36,088 nt of DNA. Source: Streptomyces sp. BR123. Lineage in GTDB: Bacteria > Actinomycetota > Actinomycetes > Streptomycetales > Streptomycetaceae. Below the pieces are notes generated by a model, which saw only the letters and a program-made list of their open reading frames with translations, searched no databases and had not been told where the DNA came from. Shown here piece by piece: positions 23,711 through 32,024 of this stretch; position 1 is the stretch's first letter, and every line of letters begins with the position of its first letter. The stretch is taken from contig NZ_JACBGN010000052.1 in NCBI RefSeq assembly GCF_013401435.1, positions 1 through 36,088 of the forward strand. The letters run 5' to 3'. The position numbers were made by a program, and so were the translations under genes.

Positions 23711-25117
23711 ATGACGACACCCTCCCCGGCCCGCCCCTTCCGGCGGTGTGCCGGCTGGGCCGCCGCGCTCGCCGCGGCCCTTCTCGCGATACCCGCCCTC
23801 GGCGCACCGGCCCACGCCGCTCCCGGCGACCCGGCCACCGCCTCCTCCTTCAACCTCAAGCCCGGCCCCGATCTGCACGGCCACGTCGCCGACCTGAAGG
23901 CGGCCCTGCCCACCCAGGGCGTCCAGGACCTGCTCGACCAGGGCAACCGGGTCGCGAAGACCGGCGCCTCGTGCACCGCCGACCCCTTCGGCACCGGCGA
24001 CAACGGCACCGTCCTCGCCCCGGCCAGGAAGCTCTGCTGGGACAGCGGCGACGCCGACACCCAGGAATGGATCCCGCAGGGCATCACCGGCGTCTCCGAC
24101 GCCCAGGCCGACGAACTCTGGGGCACCCGCAAGCCGTTGGTCACGTCCTGGTACGACAAGGCCGGCGCGAGGGGCGTACGGCTGTCCTTCCTGGACCCGG
24201 AGACACCGGTGCCGGGCGACCCCGACGGGCGCCGCTACCGCCACGTGCTGCTGGTCGAGCCGTACTACAACTCGTACGGCAACGCGTCCTACCGGGCGGT
24301 CGACGTCCACGCCGGCGGCATCGCCTGGTACAAGTACCACCTCTACGTCGCGGACACGCTGAACGGTCTGCGCGTCTTCGACCTGCGCGACATCCTCGAC
24401 CTCAACCCGGACCGGGACGCCTCGGTCGACGACACCACGCTCGACGGCCTGAAGAGCAACGTCCGGGACGAGACCAGGATCGGCCGGCAGAGCAACGTCT
24501 ACTACAGCCACACCTACCGGTACGTGCTGCCGCAGGTGGCCTCGTACAAGTTCGCCGCCGCACAGGGCAACACCTCCGCCGGGACCTGTGTCGCCACCGG
24601 GGCCCCCAAGGCCTCGTACATCTCGATCGACCGCAGCGACACCGCCGCCCCCGCACTGATCATGGGCGAGTACTGCGACTCCGACACCGACCACCCGGAG
24701 AAGGGCCGGGTCGGGGCTCTGCCCATCGACGACGCCACCGGTCTGCTGAAGACGACGGGCGGGGTCGTGGCCGCGACGTCGGCGTACCACCTGCCGCGCG
24801 ACCTCACCCAGGGCGCCGCCCGCTACGAAGGCACGTACTACTTCAACCGAAGCTGGACGGACCACAGCGGCAGCCTGCGCCGGGCCACCGTCACGGGCGG
24901 CCGCCTGGTGGACCTCGGCGACAACATCACCAACGCGGTCGGCCCGGAGGACCTGTACCTCGAACACGGCCAGAGCGTGCCGGGCGGCGGCACCCGGTAC
25001 CTGTGGTCGCTGACCGAACACCGGGCGGACGTGACACCGGGCTGCACCGACACCGGGTCGCCCTGCGGCCGCGTCGTCTACGCCCACCGGCTGAGCGACG
25101 TCCTGGCCCGCCCTTAG
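23711..25117 (+). CDS. Secreted protein of unknown function
   Basis: This 468-residue protein has a clear Sec signal peptide: a basic start with RPFRR, a hydrophobic core, and an AHA cleavage site near residue 36. The mature part has spaced short stretches such as YKYHLYVADTLNGLRVFDLRDI and TYYFNRSWTD that suggest a beta-propeller-like fold. It contains several cysteines (for example in ASCTADPF and CTDTGSPCG) that could form disulphides outside the cell. No catalytic motif is recognisable. The ATG at 23711 has GAGG seven bases upstream. It is separated from the biosynthetic operon by a terminator and is probably independent of it. Confidence 0.75.
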   Translation: MTTPSPARPFRRCAGWAAALAAALLAIPALGAPAHAAPGDPATASSFNLKPGPDLHGHVADLKAALPTQGVQDLLDQGNRVAKTGASCTADPFGTGDNGTVLAPARKLCWDSGDADTQEWIPQGITGVSDAQADELWGTRKPLVTSWYDKAGARGVRLSFLDPETPVPGDPDGRRYRHVLLVEPYYNSYGNASYRAVDVHAGGIAWYKYHLYVADTLNGLRVFDLRDILDLNPDRDASVDDTTLDGLKSNVRDETRIGRQSNVYYSHTYRYVLPQVASYKFAAAQGNTSAGTCVATGAPKASYISIDRSDTAAPALIMGEYCDSDTDHPEKGRVGALPIDDATGLLKTTGGVVAATSAYHLPRDLTQGAARYEGTYYFNRSWTDHSGSLRRATVTGGRLVDLGDNITNAVGPEDLYLEHGQSVPGGGTRYLWSLTEHRADVTPGCTDTGSPCGRVVYAHRLSDVLARP

Positions 25118-25153
25118 CAGCCGGAACCCTCCCCGTCCGCGGCCGCCCGGGCA

Positions 25154-25159
25154 TAGCCT
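25154..25159 (+). promoter_or_regulatory. Candidate -10 element for leaderless transcription of the GNAT gene
   Basis: TAGCCT lies seven bases before the ATG at 25166, the spacing expected if transcription begins at the start codon itself. No ribosome-binding site is present, and no good -35 is visible. Confidence 0.35.
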
Positions 25160-25165
25160 CATGGC

Positions 25166-25741
25166 ATGACCGTGACCAAGGACACGACGACGTACGAGTT
25201 CCGCACCGCCCGCCCCGAGGACGCGGAGGCCATCGTGGCCCTCGACGGGTCCTTCACCACCTCCACCGTCTTCGAAGTGGCCGTCACCGACGGCGGGTTC
25301 GCGCTCCGCGAGGTGCCCGTGGACCCGCCGCTGGTCAAGGTCTTCCCCGACGGGTTCGGTGACGATGACGACGGCGCCGACGAGGCCGGCGCGGAGGGTG
25401 ACAGCCGTACGTTCGTCGCGGTCGGCGCGGACGGGGTCCTCGCCGGTTTCGCCGCCGTCTTCTACTCCCCGTGGAACCGGCGGCTGACCATCGAGGACAT
25501 AGAGGTCGCTCCGGACCACCGGGGCCGCGGCCTCGGCCGCGCGCTCATCGGGCACGCGGCCGGCTTCGCCCGGGAGCGGGGCGCCGGGCACATCTGGCTG
25601 GAGGTGACCAGCGTCAACGCCCCCGCCATCCACGCCTACCGCCGGATGGGCTTCGCCTTCTGCGGCCTGGACACCAGCCTGTACCAGGGCACCGAGTCCG
25701 AGGGCGAACACGCGCTGTACATGAGCATGCCCTGCCCCTGA
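25166..25741 (+). CDS. GNAT N-acetyltransferase, streptothricin-acetyltransferase-like
   Basis: This 191-residue acetyltransferase has the acetyl-CoA-binding motif DHRGRGLGRALI. Its C-terminal part, with NAPAIHAYRRMGFAFCGLDT and ending in ALYMSMPCP, is strikingly like streptothricin N-acetyltransferases of streptomycetes, which inactivate streptothricin by acetylating its beta-lysine. An acidic insertion GDDDDGADEAGAEGD near 63-77 is unusual and probably a surface loop. No streptothricin biosynthesis genes are visible nearby, so this would be a stand-alone resistance gene or a paralogue with another substrate. The ATG at 25166 lacks a ribosome-binding site and may be leaderless. Confidence 0.82.
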   Translation: MTVTKDTTTYEFRTARPEDAEAIVALDGSFTTSTVFEVAVTDGGFALREVPVDPPLVKVFPDGFGDDDDGADEAGAEGDSRTFVAVGADGVLAGFAAVFYSPWNRRLTIEDIEVAPDHRGRGLGRALIGHAAGFARERGAGHIWLEVTSVNAPAIHAYRRMGFAFCGLDTSLYQGTESEGEHALYMSMPCP

Positions 25742-25871
25742 CGCCGCACCGCCCGCCGAACCGGAGAACGGGGGAGCGCGGGAGGAGCGGGAGCGCGGGA
25801 GGAGGGGGGACGGCCGAGCCTGGGACCGTCAGGGCCTGGTTGTCGGGCGGCGCGCCGGTGAGGGTGGAGCC

Positions 25872-26669
25872 ATGAACGAGAACACCACCACCCACACCCC
25901 CGGCGATGCGACCGGATTCCGGGACCGGGCCGTCCTGGTGACCGGCGGGACCAGCGGCATGGGCCTCGCCACCGCCCGGGTCCTGCTCGACGGCGGGGCC
26001 CACGTGGTCATCACCGGCCGCGACGAGAAGCGGCTCGCCCGCGCGGCCGAGCGGCTCGCGGGCGGGGACCGGCTGGTCACCGTACGCGCAGACGTCGCCG
26101 ACGAGGCGGACATGGAGCGGGCGGCGGAGGAGGTCCGGCGGCGGCACGGGCGGCTCGACGGGGTCTTCGCCAATGCCGGCATCGCCGACTTCAAGCCGGC
26201 CGCCGAGGCGGACGCACGGCACGTCGACCGCCTGGTCGACACCAACTTCAAGGGCGTGCTCCTGACGGTGCAGAAGGCACTGCCGCTGCTGGAGGCCGCC
26301 GGGGGAGGAGCCGTCGTCATCAACGCCTCCTGGACCCTGCACCGGGGCATGGCCGTCGCGCCCGTCTACGCCGCCACCAAGGCCGCCGTCCACAGCCTCG
26401 CCCGGACCCTCGGCAGCGACCTCGCGACCCGCAACATCCGCGTCAACTCGGTGAGCCCCGGCTACATCGAGACCGAGATGTTCCACGACCTCCTCCCCGA
26501 CCCCGCCGACCACGAGCCGCTCCGGGCCCGGATCCCGCTCGGGCGGATCGGGACCGCCGAGGACGTCGCCCACGCCGTGGCGTTCCTGCTCTCCCCGCGC
26601 TCCTCCTACATCACCGCGCAGGACCTCATCATCGACGGCGGACTCGTCGGCGCCCTCCCCGCCGCCTGA
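25872..26669 (+). CDS. Short-chain dehydrogenase/reductase
   Basis: This 265-residue NAD(P)-dependent oxidoreductase is of the classical SDR family. The cofactor motif TGGTSGMG is at 24-31, NAG at 101-103, and the catalytic S153, Y166 and K170 (YAATK) are all present. The sequence ends with the typical FLLSPRSSYITAQDLIIDGG. The ATG at 25872 follows GGTGGAG at short spacing. It is followed after 53 bases by an MmyB-type regulator on the same strand; such regulators are often found beside SDR genes in actinomycetes and probably control them. The substrate is unknown. Confidence 0.92.
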   Translation: MNENTTTHTPGDATGFRDRAVLVTGGTSGMGLATARVLLDGGAHVVITGRDEKRLARAAERLAGGDRLVTVRADVADEADMERAAEEVRRRHGRLDGVFANAGIADFKPAAEADARHVDRLVDTNFKGVLLTVQKALPLLEAAGGGAVVINASWTLHRGMAVAPVYAATKAAVHSLARTLGSDLATRNIRVNSVSPGYIETEMFHDLLPDPADHEPLRARIPLGRIGTAEDVAHAVAFLLSPRSSYITAQDLIIDGGLVGALPAA

Positions 26670-26722
26670 GGGGGTCCCGCAGGGCCAGGCTGAGCGCCGC
26701 CCCGCCGGTGAGAATCGTGGGC

Positions 26723-27598
26723 ATGAGCACCACAGCCACCCCCACCGGCGGCCTCGGCGACTTCCTGCGCACCCGCCGCGCCCTCCTGCACCCCGGCGAC
26801 GTGGCGCTGCCCGACTTCGGCGGCGTACGCCGCGTCGCCGGGCTGCGCCGCGAGGAGATCGCCCGGCTCGCCGGCGTCAGCGTCGACTACTACACCCGGA
26901 TGGAACAGGGCCGCGTACCCAACCCGTCCGACGCGGTCCTGGACGCACTCGCCCGGGCGCTGCGCCTCGACGAGGACGAGACCCGCCACCTCCGCCGGCT
27001 GGCCCGCCCCGCGCGGCCCGCCCGGCTCGCGCCCCCGGCGGACGGCAAGGCCCCCGCGGCGCAGCGCGTCCGCCCCGTGCTCCGCCGGCTCCTGGACGAA
27101 CTCCCCGTCATGCCCGCCGTCGTGATGGGCGAGCGGATGGACATCCTCGCGTGGAACCGGGCGGCAGCCGCGCTCTTCGGCGACTACGGCGCCCTGGCAC
27201 CCGCCGAGCGCAACATCGCCCGCATCACCTTCCTCGACCCGGCGTCCCGCACCCTGTACGGGGACTGGGAGTCCTGCGCCCGCGAGAACGCCGCCTTCCT
27301 GCGGCTGGAGGCGGGCCGCCGGCCCGGCGACCGCAGGCTCGCCCGGCTCGTCGCGGAACTGGCGGAGCGCAGCGAGGACTTCCGGCGCTGGTGGGCCGAA
27401 CACCCCGTCCAGGACAAGACCTCCGGAACGAAGCACTACCACCACCCGGTCGCCGGCGACCTCGTCCTCTCCTACGAGACCCTGCGCGCCGCCGACGACC
27501 CCGGCCAGGCGCTGATCATGTACGCGGCCGAACCGGGCAGCCCCTCCGACGACGCCCTGCGCATGCTGCTGTCCTGGACCGCGACCGCCGGCGGGTAG
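26723..27598 (+). CDS. XRE-family regulator with MmyB-like ligand-binding domain
   Basis: This 291-residue transcription factor has an N-terminal helix-turn-helix (about 11-75) containing RREEIARLAGVSVDYYTRME and a C-terminal MmyB-like domain (about 110-285), recognised by MDILAWNRAAAALFGDY and the ending KTSGTKHYHHPVAGDL. MmyB-like domains have been proposed to bind fatty acids, by analogy with a structure in the family. The ATG at 26723 is preferred to a GTG five codons upstream. It probably regulates the adjacent SDR gene and possibly itself. Confidence 0.92.
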   Translation: MSTTATPTGGLGDFLRTRRALLHPGDVALPDFGGVRRVAGLRREEIARLAGVSVDYYTRMEQGRVPNPSDAVLDALARALRLDEDETRHLRRLARPARPARLAPPADGKAPAAQRVRPVLRRLLDELPVMPAVVMGERMDILAWNRAAAALFGDYGALAPAERNIARITFLDPASRTLYGDWESCARENAAFLRLEAGRRPGDRRLARLVAELAERSEDFRRWWAEHPVQDKTSGTKHYHHPVAGDLVLSYETLRAADDPGQALIMYAAEPGSPSDDALRMLLSWTATAGG

Positions 27599-27630
27599 AC
27601 CGGCAGACCGCATCGGCACCGCGCGGCCGG

Positions 27631-28590
27631 TCAGGCGGGCGGCCCGGCCACGGCGTGCAGTTCCGCCGGGACCACGGGGGCCGGGCCCGCAGGCTTCTCG
27701 GACCGGTCGGTCCGTGCCGGGTACGGGGCCCGGGCCAGCGCGGCCTCCACCTCGTCCAGGGCCCGCCGGGCCTCCGCCAGGCGGGCCCGGAGTTCCGCGG
27801 ACGTGGGGCCGGCCGGGTCGGGGCGGCCCTGCTGCTTGAGGTCGAGCCGGGCCTGCCGCTCCTGCTCCCGGGCCTCTTCCAGCGAGCCCAGCACCACCCC
27901 GATCAACACGTTGACCAGGACGAACGACGCCAGCAGCACGTACGAGGCGTAGTACAGCAGCGTCAGCCGCGACAGTTCCAGCCCGGCCCGCACCGCGTCC
28001 GCGAAGCCGTCCATCGTGGTCAGCAGGAACAGGGTGAGGCAGGCGCGGCCCACCGACCCGAAGTGCGCCGGGTCGCTGTCGGCGAAGCACATCCAGCCGA
28101 TCATCGCGTACACGTACACCACGAGCGCGCCCACGCACAGGAAGCTGAGCGTGCCGGGCACGGCCCGGCCCACCGCGATCAGCAGCACCCGCAGCTGGGG
28201 CAGGAACCGGGCGGTGCGCAGCACCCGGCTGAGCCGCAGCAGCCGCAGCACGCTCGTGTTCTCCCGGACCAGCGGCAGGAACGCGGCCAGCAGCACGGCC
28301 AGGTCGAAGAGGTTCCACGGGTCCCGGAGGAAAGCTTTCGGCCGGTCGGCGCACGCGGCGGCGCGCACCCCCAGCTCCACGGCGAACAGGGTCAGGAACA
28401 GGTTCTCGGCGCCCGCCAGCAGCTCCCGGTGCGCGGCGGCGAACCCGCCGTAGGTCTCCGCGCCCAGCAGCACCGCGTTGCACAGGATCAGCGCGAGGAC
28501 GCCGGCCCCGAAGGCGGGGGAGTCGAGGAGGGCCCGGCAGCGCACGGCCAGGCGGATGCGGGGCGGAGCGGAAGGGGCGATGACGGTCAA
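27631..28590 (-). CDS. Single-domain voltage-gated cation channel (BacNaV-like)
   Basis: This 319-residue channel subunit has six membrane helices. S4 is textbook, with arginines at every third position (R116, R119, R122, R125, R128). The pore region has FGSVGRACLTLFLLTTMDGF, aligning with the bacterial sodium channel pore, but the selectivity filter TLESW is replaced by TMDGF (192-196). S6 is followed by a charged segment and a helical tail (SAELRARLAEARRALDE), the tetramerising coiled coil seen in BacNaV channels. The start is probably TTG at 28590, with GAGGA six bases upstream; no ATG or GTG at a sensible position exists. Ion selectivity (Na+, Ca2+ or non-selective) cannot be assigned. 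Confidence 0.85.
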   Translation of the reverse strand: MTVIAPSAPPRIRLAVRCRALLDSPAFGAGVLALILCNAVLLGAETYGGFAAAHRELLAGAENLFLTLFAVELGVRAAACADRPKAFLRDPWNLFDLAVLLAAFLPLVRENTSVLRLLRLSRVLRTARFLPQLRVLLIAVGRAVPGTLSFLCVGALVVYVYAMIGWMCFADSDPAHFGSVGRACLTLFLLTTMDGFADAVRAGLELSRLTLLYYASYVLLASFVLVNVLIGVVLGSLEEAREQERQARLDLKQQGRPDPAGPTSAELRARLAEARRALDEVEAALARAPYPARTDRSEKPAGPAPVVPAELHAVAGPPA

Positions 28591-28763
28591 GGCCGGTCCT
28601 CGAACGATCGGGCGGCCAGTGGCCGCGGTGACACGGAGCCGGCGGTGATCGTGACACCCCGGCCGGGCCCCGCCCGCCTGGGGATCACCCGCATGAGTGG
28701 CGTATCCGCGCTTTCTCACGCCATCGGGTGACCGGGCCGGGCCGGGCCGGGGCGGCCGGCGCA

Positions 28764-28781
28764 TCACCCGGCAGGGGTGAT
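28764..28781. promoter_or_regulatory. Inverted repeat TCACC-N7-GGTGAT upstream of the LuxR gene
   Basis: The arms TCACC and GGTGA are separated by seven bases. The site lies 28 bases before a TACGAT -10-like element (28810-28815) that has no recognisable -35, as expected for an activator-dependent promoter. A weaker TCAC-N8-GTGA copy is at 28716-28731. The same spaced repeat recurs at 31677-31694. Confidence 0.45.
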
Positions 28782-28867
28782 CCGAGAGGTGTCCGGCCTG
28801 CGACCGACGTACGATCACGGCGAAAGGGATCCGCACGCGCGGCCGCCCCGTCCTCCTGGTGATAGGC

Positions 28868-31642
28868 ATGGGTGAGACAGCAGCCCCCCGCTCCACGCCC
28901 CGCACGGCATCTCGGGGGCCCCGCGGCACCCGGGCCTTCGGCGTCCCGGTCCTGCCCACCCGCTTCGCGATCCCCTCCGTCCCGCAGACCTTCGTCCGCA
29001 GGCCCCGCCTCACGCAGCGGCTGGCCGACGGCGTCGACCGCCCCCTGGTGCTGGTCAACGGCCCGGCCGGCGCCGGAAAGACCCTCCTCGTCGCCGACTG
29101 GCTCGCCCGTGCCCCCCTCCCGTGGCCCGTCGCCTGGCTGACCACCGAGACCGACGACAACGCCCCGGGCATGTTCTGGGCCTACGTCCTGGAGGCGCTG
29201 CGCCACCACGGCCTGCCCCTGCCCGACGACGTCGGCACCCCGGCCCGCGCCGAGGAGGTCGACCACGCGCTGCTCGTCCGCTTCGCCGCGTACCTGAACG
29301 GGCTCCGCGACCCGGTCCTGCTCGTCCTGGACGAGTTCGACCGGGTCTGCGCACCGGTGATCGCGGAACAGGTCGAGTTCGTCCTCCAGCACTCCCGCCC
29401 CGCGCTGCACCTGCTCCTCATCAGCCGTACGGAGCCGCTGCTGCCGCTCCACCGGTACCGCGCCGGGGACGAGATGGCCGACATCCGCGGCGCCGACCTG
29501 GCCTTCAACCGGGACGAGACGGCCGCCCTCCTGCAGCGGCACGGCCTCGGCGGGGGCGCCGAGGCGGCGCGGCTGCTGACCGAGCGGACGGAGGGCTGGG
29601 CCGCCGGGGTGCGGCTGTGCGCCCTGGCCATGCACGAGACGGATGATCCGGCCCGCTTCCTCAAGGAGTTCGAGGCGGGCCGCAGCACCGTCGCCGACTA
29701 CCTCCTCGGCGAGGTCCTGGCCGCGCAGCCCTTCGAGACCCAGGACCTGCTGCTGCGCACGAGCATCCTGGAGCAGACCCACCCCGACCTGGCGAACGCC
29801 CTGACGGGCCGTGAGGACGGCGCCGCCATCCTGGCCTCACTGGAGCGGGCGAACGCCTTCGTCACCGCCGCCGGCCGCTCCTGGTACCGCCACCATCCCC
29901 TGTTCGCCGAGATCCTGCGGGTCCACCTGCGGTCCGGGCAGCCCGGGCTGGAGCGGGAACTGCACCGGAGGGCCGCCCGCTGGCTCTGCGACGCCGGGCA
30001 GCTCGTGAGCGCCCTGGCACATGCCGCCGCGGCCGGCGACTGGGAGTTCGCCGCCTCGCGGTTCGTCGGCCACCTCGCCGTCGGCGGCCTCTTCACCGGC
30101 CTCGACGCGGACCGGCTGGCCGAGGTCTTCTCCGCGATGGCCCCCGGTACTCCGGGACCCGCCCCCGAACTGGTGCGGGCCGCACTCCGCTTCGCCCGGT
30201 ACGACGTCACCGGCGGCCTCGCCCGCCTGCGCGCGGCCGGGGAGCGGCCGGCTCGGGACCCGAAGGACCCGCAGAACGCGCCGGAGCTGCCCGCGGTGCA
30301 GCTGACCCGCGCGTTCCTGCGCGTGCTGGCGGGGAGGCTGACCGGCTCGGCGGCCATGGCCGAGGAGGCCGCGGCGGACGCCGCGGGGCCGGCCCGGCAG
30401 GTGCCGCCCGAGTGCCTCGCACAGCATCCCGAACTGTCCGCCCTGCTCCTGACCGGCCTGGGGTCCGCACGGCTGTGGGCCGGGCGGCTCGACACCGCCG
30501 CGGAGGCGCTGTACGCGGCCGTCGACGCCTCCGAAGGCCCCGAACTCGCCTCCCCGCGGCACGAGGCCCTGGCCCGGCTCGCCCTGATCGACCTCCTGCA
30601 CGGGCAGTACGGCCGCGCCGGGGGCCGGGCCCGCGAGGCGGCAGCCGAGGCGACGCGGAACGGCCTCCTGCCGGCCCACTGCAGCGGGGCGGCCGACCTG
30701 GTTCCGGCGGCGGTCGCCATCGAGCAGGACGACCTGGCGGCAGCGGGCGCGGCCCTGGAGCGGGCCGCGGAGTCGGCGGGCGCCCGCGACGACCCCGTCG
30801 TCGCCGCCGGTCTCGCGATCCTGCGCGCACGCCTGCTGCTGGCCGGGGGAGACCCTTCGGCGGCCCTGGAGCGGCCGGCCGGAGCCGCCGCCCACCCGGC
30901 GGGCGGAGAACCCTCTCCCTGGGTGGACGCCCACCTCGCCCTGGCCGCATCGGCCGCGCACCTGGCCCTGGGGGACCCGAAGGCCGCGCGCGAGGCCCTC
31001 GGCGATCCGGCCGGGTTCCTCTCCGCACCGGCCGGGGTCGCACCCTGGCTGCCGGAAGGCGCCGTCGCCGCCGCCCGCGCCTGGATCGCGGACGGCGAGC
31101 ACGCGCGGGCGATCGAGGTCCTGGAGCCGCTCACCACCCGCAACGCCGCCGGCTCCGCCGTGACCGTACGCGCACTGCTGGCGCGCGCCGAGGCCGCGGA
31201 CGGCCTGGGCGACACGACGGCGGCTCGGCGCCTGGTCGTGCGCGCCCTCGGCCTGGCCCGCCCCGAGCGGCTGCGCCGCCCGTTCCTCGACGCCGGACCG
31301 TGGCTGCGCCGGGCCCTGCGCGCCCGCCCGGTTCCCGGCCATGACTGGCTCGCCCCCGGACTCGCAGGGGCAGGAGCAGGAGCCGGGGCCGGACCCGGGG
31401 GTGCAGCCCGGTCCGCGGAGAGCGGCGCGGCCGGTGCGGTCCTCGTGGTCGAACCGCTCAGCGAACGCGAGCACGACGTCCTCGCCTGTGCGGCGCAGCT
31501 GCTGTCCACCGCGGAGATCGCCGCCGAGCTGAGCCTCTCCGTCAACACGGTCAAGACCCACCTCAAGAGCATCTACCGCAAGCTCTCCGCGAACCGCCGC
31601 GGTGAAGCGGTCCGCCGGGCCCGCGAGCTGAAGCTGCTCTGA
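28868..31642 (+). CDS. Large LuxR-family ATP-binding regulator (MalT-like)
   Basis: This 924-residue regulator is of the MalT/LAL type. The N-terminal STAND-type ATPase has a Walker A GPAGAGKT (65-72) and a Walker B-like LLVLDEFDRV near 155. A long alanine-rich helical-repeat region (TPR-like, about 340-820) probably binds an inducer. A Gly/Ala-rich linker (GAGAGAGAGPGG) leads to a C-terminal LuxR helix-turn-helix (LSEREHDVL, then STAEIAAELSLSVNTVKTH). Such proteins oligomerise with ATP and ligand and activate transcription. The ATG at 28868 is chosen over GTG three codons upstream. The inverted repeats upstream of this gene and of the following small gene are candidate targets. Confidence 0.93.
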   Translation: MGETAAPRSTPRTASRGPRGTRAFGVPVLPTRFAIPSVPQTFVRRPRLTQRLADGVDRPLVLVNGPAGAGKTLLVADWLARAPLPWPVAWLTTETDDNAPGMFWAYVLEALRHHGLPLPDDVGTPARAEEVDHALLVRFAAYLNGLRDPVLLVLDEFDRVCAPVIAEQVEFVLQHSRPALHLLLISRTEPLLPLHRYRAGDEMADIRGADLAFNRDETAALLQRHGLGGGAEAARLLTERTEGWAAGVRLCALAMHETDDPARFLKEFEAGRSTVADYLLGEVLAAQPFETQDLLLRTSILEQTHPDLANALTGREDGAAILASLERANAFVTAAGRSWYRHHPLFAEILRVHLRSGQPGLERELHRRAARWLCDAGQLVSALAHAAAAGDWEFAASRFVGHLAVGGLFTGLDADRLAEVFSAMAPGTPGPAPELVRAALRFARYDVTGGLARLRAAGERPARDPKDPQNAPELPAVQLTRAFLRVLAGRLTGSAAMAEEAAADAAGPARQVPPECLAQHPELSALLLTGLGSARLWAGRLDTAAEALYAAVDASEGPELASPRHEALARLALIDLLHGQYGRAGGRAREAAAEATRNGLLPAHCSGAADLVPAAVAIEQDDLAAAGAALERAAESAGARDDPVVAAGLAILRARLLLAGGDPSAALERPAGAAAHPAGGEPSPWVDAHLALAASAAHLALGDPKAAREALGDPAGFLSAPAGVAPWLPEGAVAAARAWIADGEHARAIEVLEPLTTRNAAGSAVTVRALLARAEAADGLGDTTAARRLVVRALGLARPERLRRPFLDAGPWLRRALRARPVPGHDWLAPGLAGAGAGAGAGPGGAARSAESGAAGAVLVVEPLSEREHDVLACAAQLLSTAEIAAELSLSVNTVKTHLKSIYRKLSANRRGEAVRRARELKLL

Positions 31643-31676
31643 CCCGTCCGTTCGGAGGCGGCGCGCCGGGCCGTCC

Positions 31677-31694
31677 TCACCTCCCCGGGGTGAT
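31677..31694. promoter_or_regulatory. Inverted repeat TCACC-N7-GGTGAT upstream of the small-protein gene
   Basis: It has the same arms and spacing as the site at 28764-28781 and lies 67 bases before the start codon of the 65-residue protein. It is a candidate operator for the MalT-like regulator. Confidence 0.45.
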
Positions 31695-31761
31695 GACCGC
31701 GGGCCACGACGGGCCCAGCATGGAGGGAACGACCCTTCCCGGCGGGGAGAAGAGTGCGCTC

Positions 31762-31959
31762 ATGCGATACGAAATCCGCATCGACGGGCAGATGTCGGAG
31801 ACACTCAGCGGGGCCTTCCCCGAGCTGAGGAACTTCCTCGTCACCGACGAGACGGTCCTGTTCGGCCCGGTCACCGACGAGGCCCACCTGTACGGCCTGC
31901 TCGCCCGCTTCCAGGCCCTCGGCCTGCACGTGGTGGAGATGCGCCGGCTCCCGGAGTGA
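31762..31959 (+). CDS. Small conserved-looking protein of unknown function
   Basis: This is a 65-residue soluble protein beginning MRYEIRIDGQMSETL. Alternating strand and helix character (IRIDG, TVLFGPV, then HLYGLLARFQALGL and VVEMRRL) suggests a small alpha/beta fold similar in outline to ACT-like or ferredoxin-like domains. There is no signal peptide or metal motif. The ATG at 31762 is preferred because the upstream frame (from 31690) reads through the promoter-like region; AGAAGAG is seven bases upstream. It follows the MalT-like regulator on the same strand and is probably its target or co-regulated. I recall similar small proteins near regulators in actinomycetes, but no function is known to me. 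Confidence 0.72.
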   Translation: MRYEIRIDGQMSETLSGAFPELRNFLVTDETVLFGPVTDEAHLYGLLARFQALGLHVVEMRRLPE

Positions 31960-31995
31960 CCGGGAGCCCGCCCGGCGCCGCCGCACCACCCCGAG

Positions 31996-32024
31996 CGGGT
32001 GATGCCGGCGGCCCCGCTCACCCG
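31996..32024. terminator. Hairpin in the convergent gap
   Basis: CGGGTGA and TCACCCG form a 7-bp stem around a 15-base loop that can itself fold (GCCGGCGGC). It overlaps the stop codon of the minus-strand gene at 32018. It could be a terminator for the small-protein gene, and its GGGTGAT arm also resembles the nearby operator half-sites. Confidence 0.4.

Noticed and set aside
23162..25711. 849-residue open frame on the minus strand
   Set aside because: It lies antisense to three well-supported genes (VOC, secreted protein, GNAT) and has no recognisable domain.
25166..25741. Part of a streptothricin biosynthetic cluster
   Set aside because: No capreomycidine, beta-lysine or NRPS genes are visible anywhere in the window.
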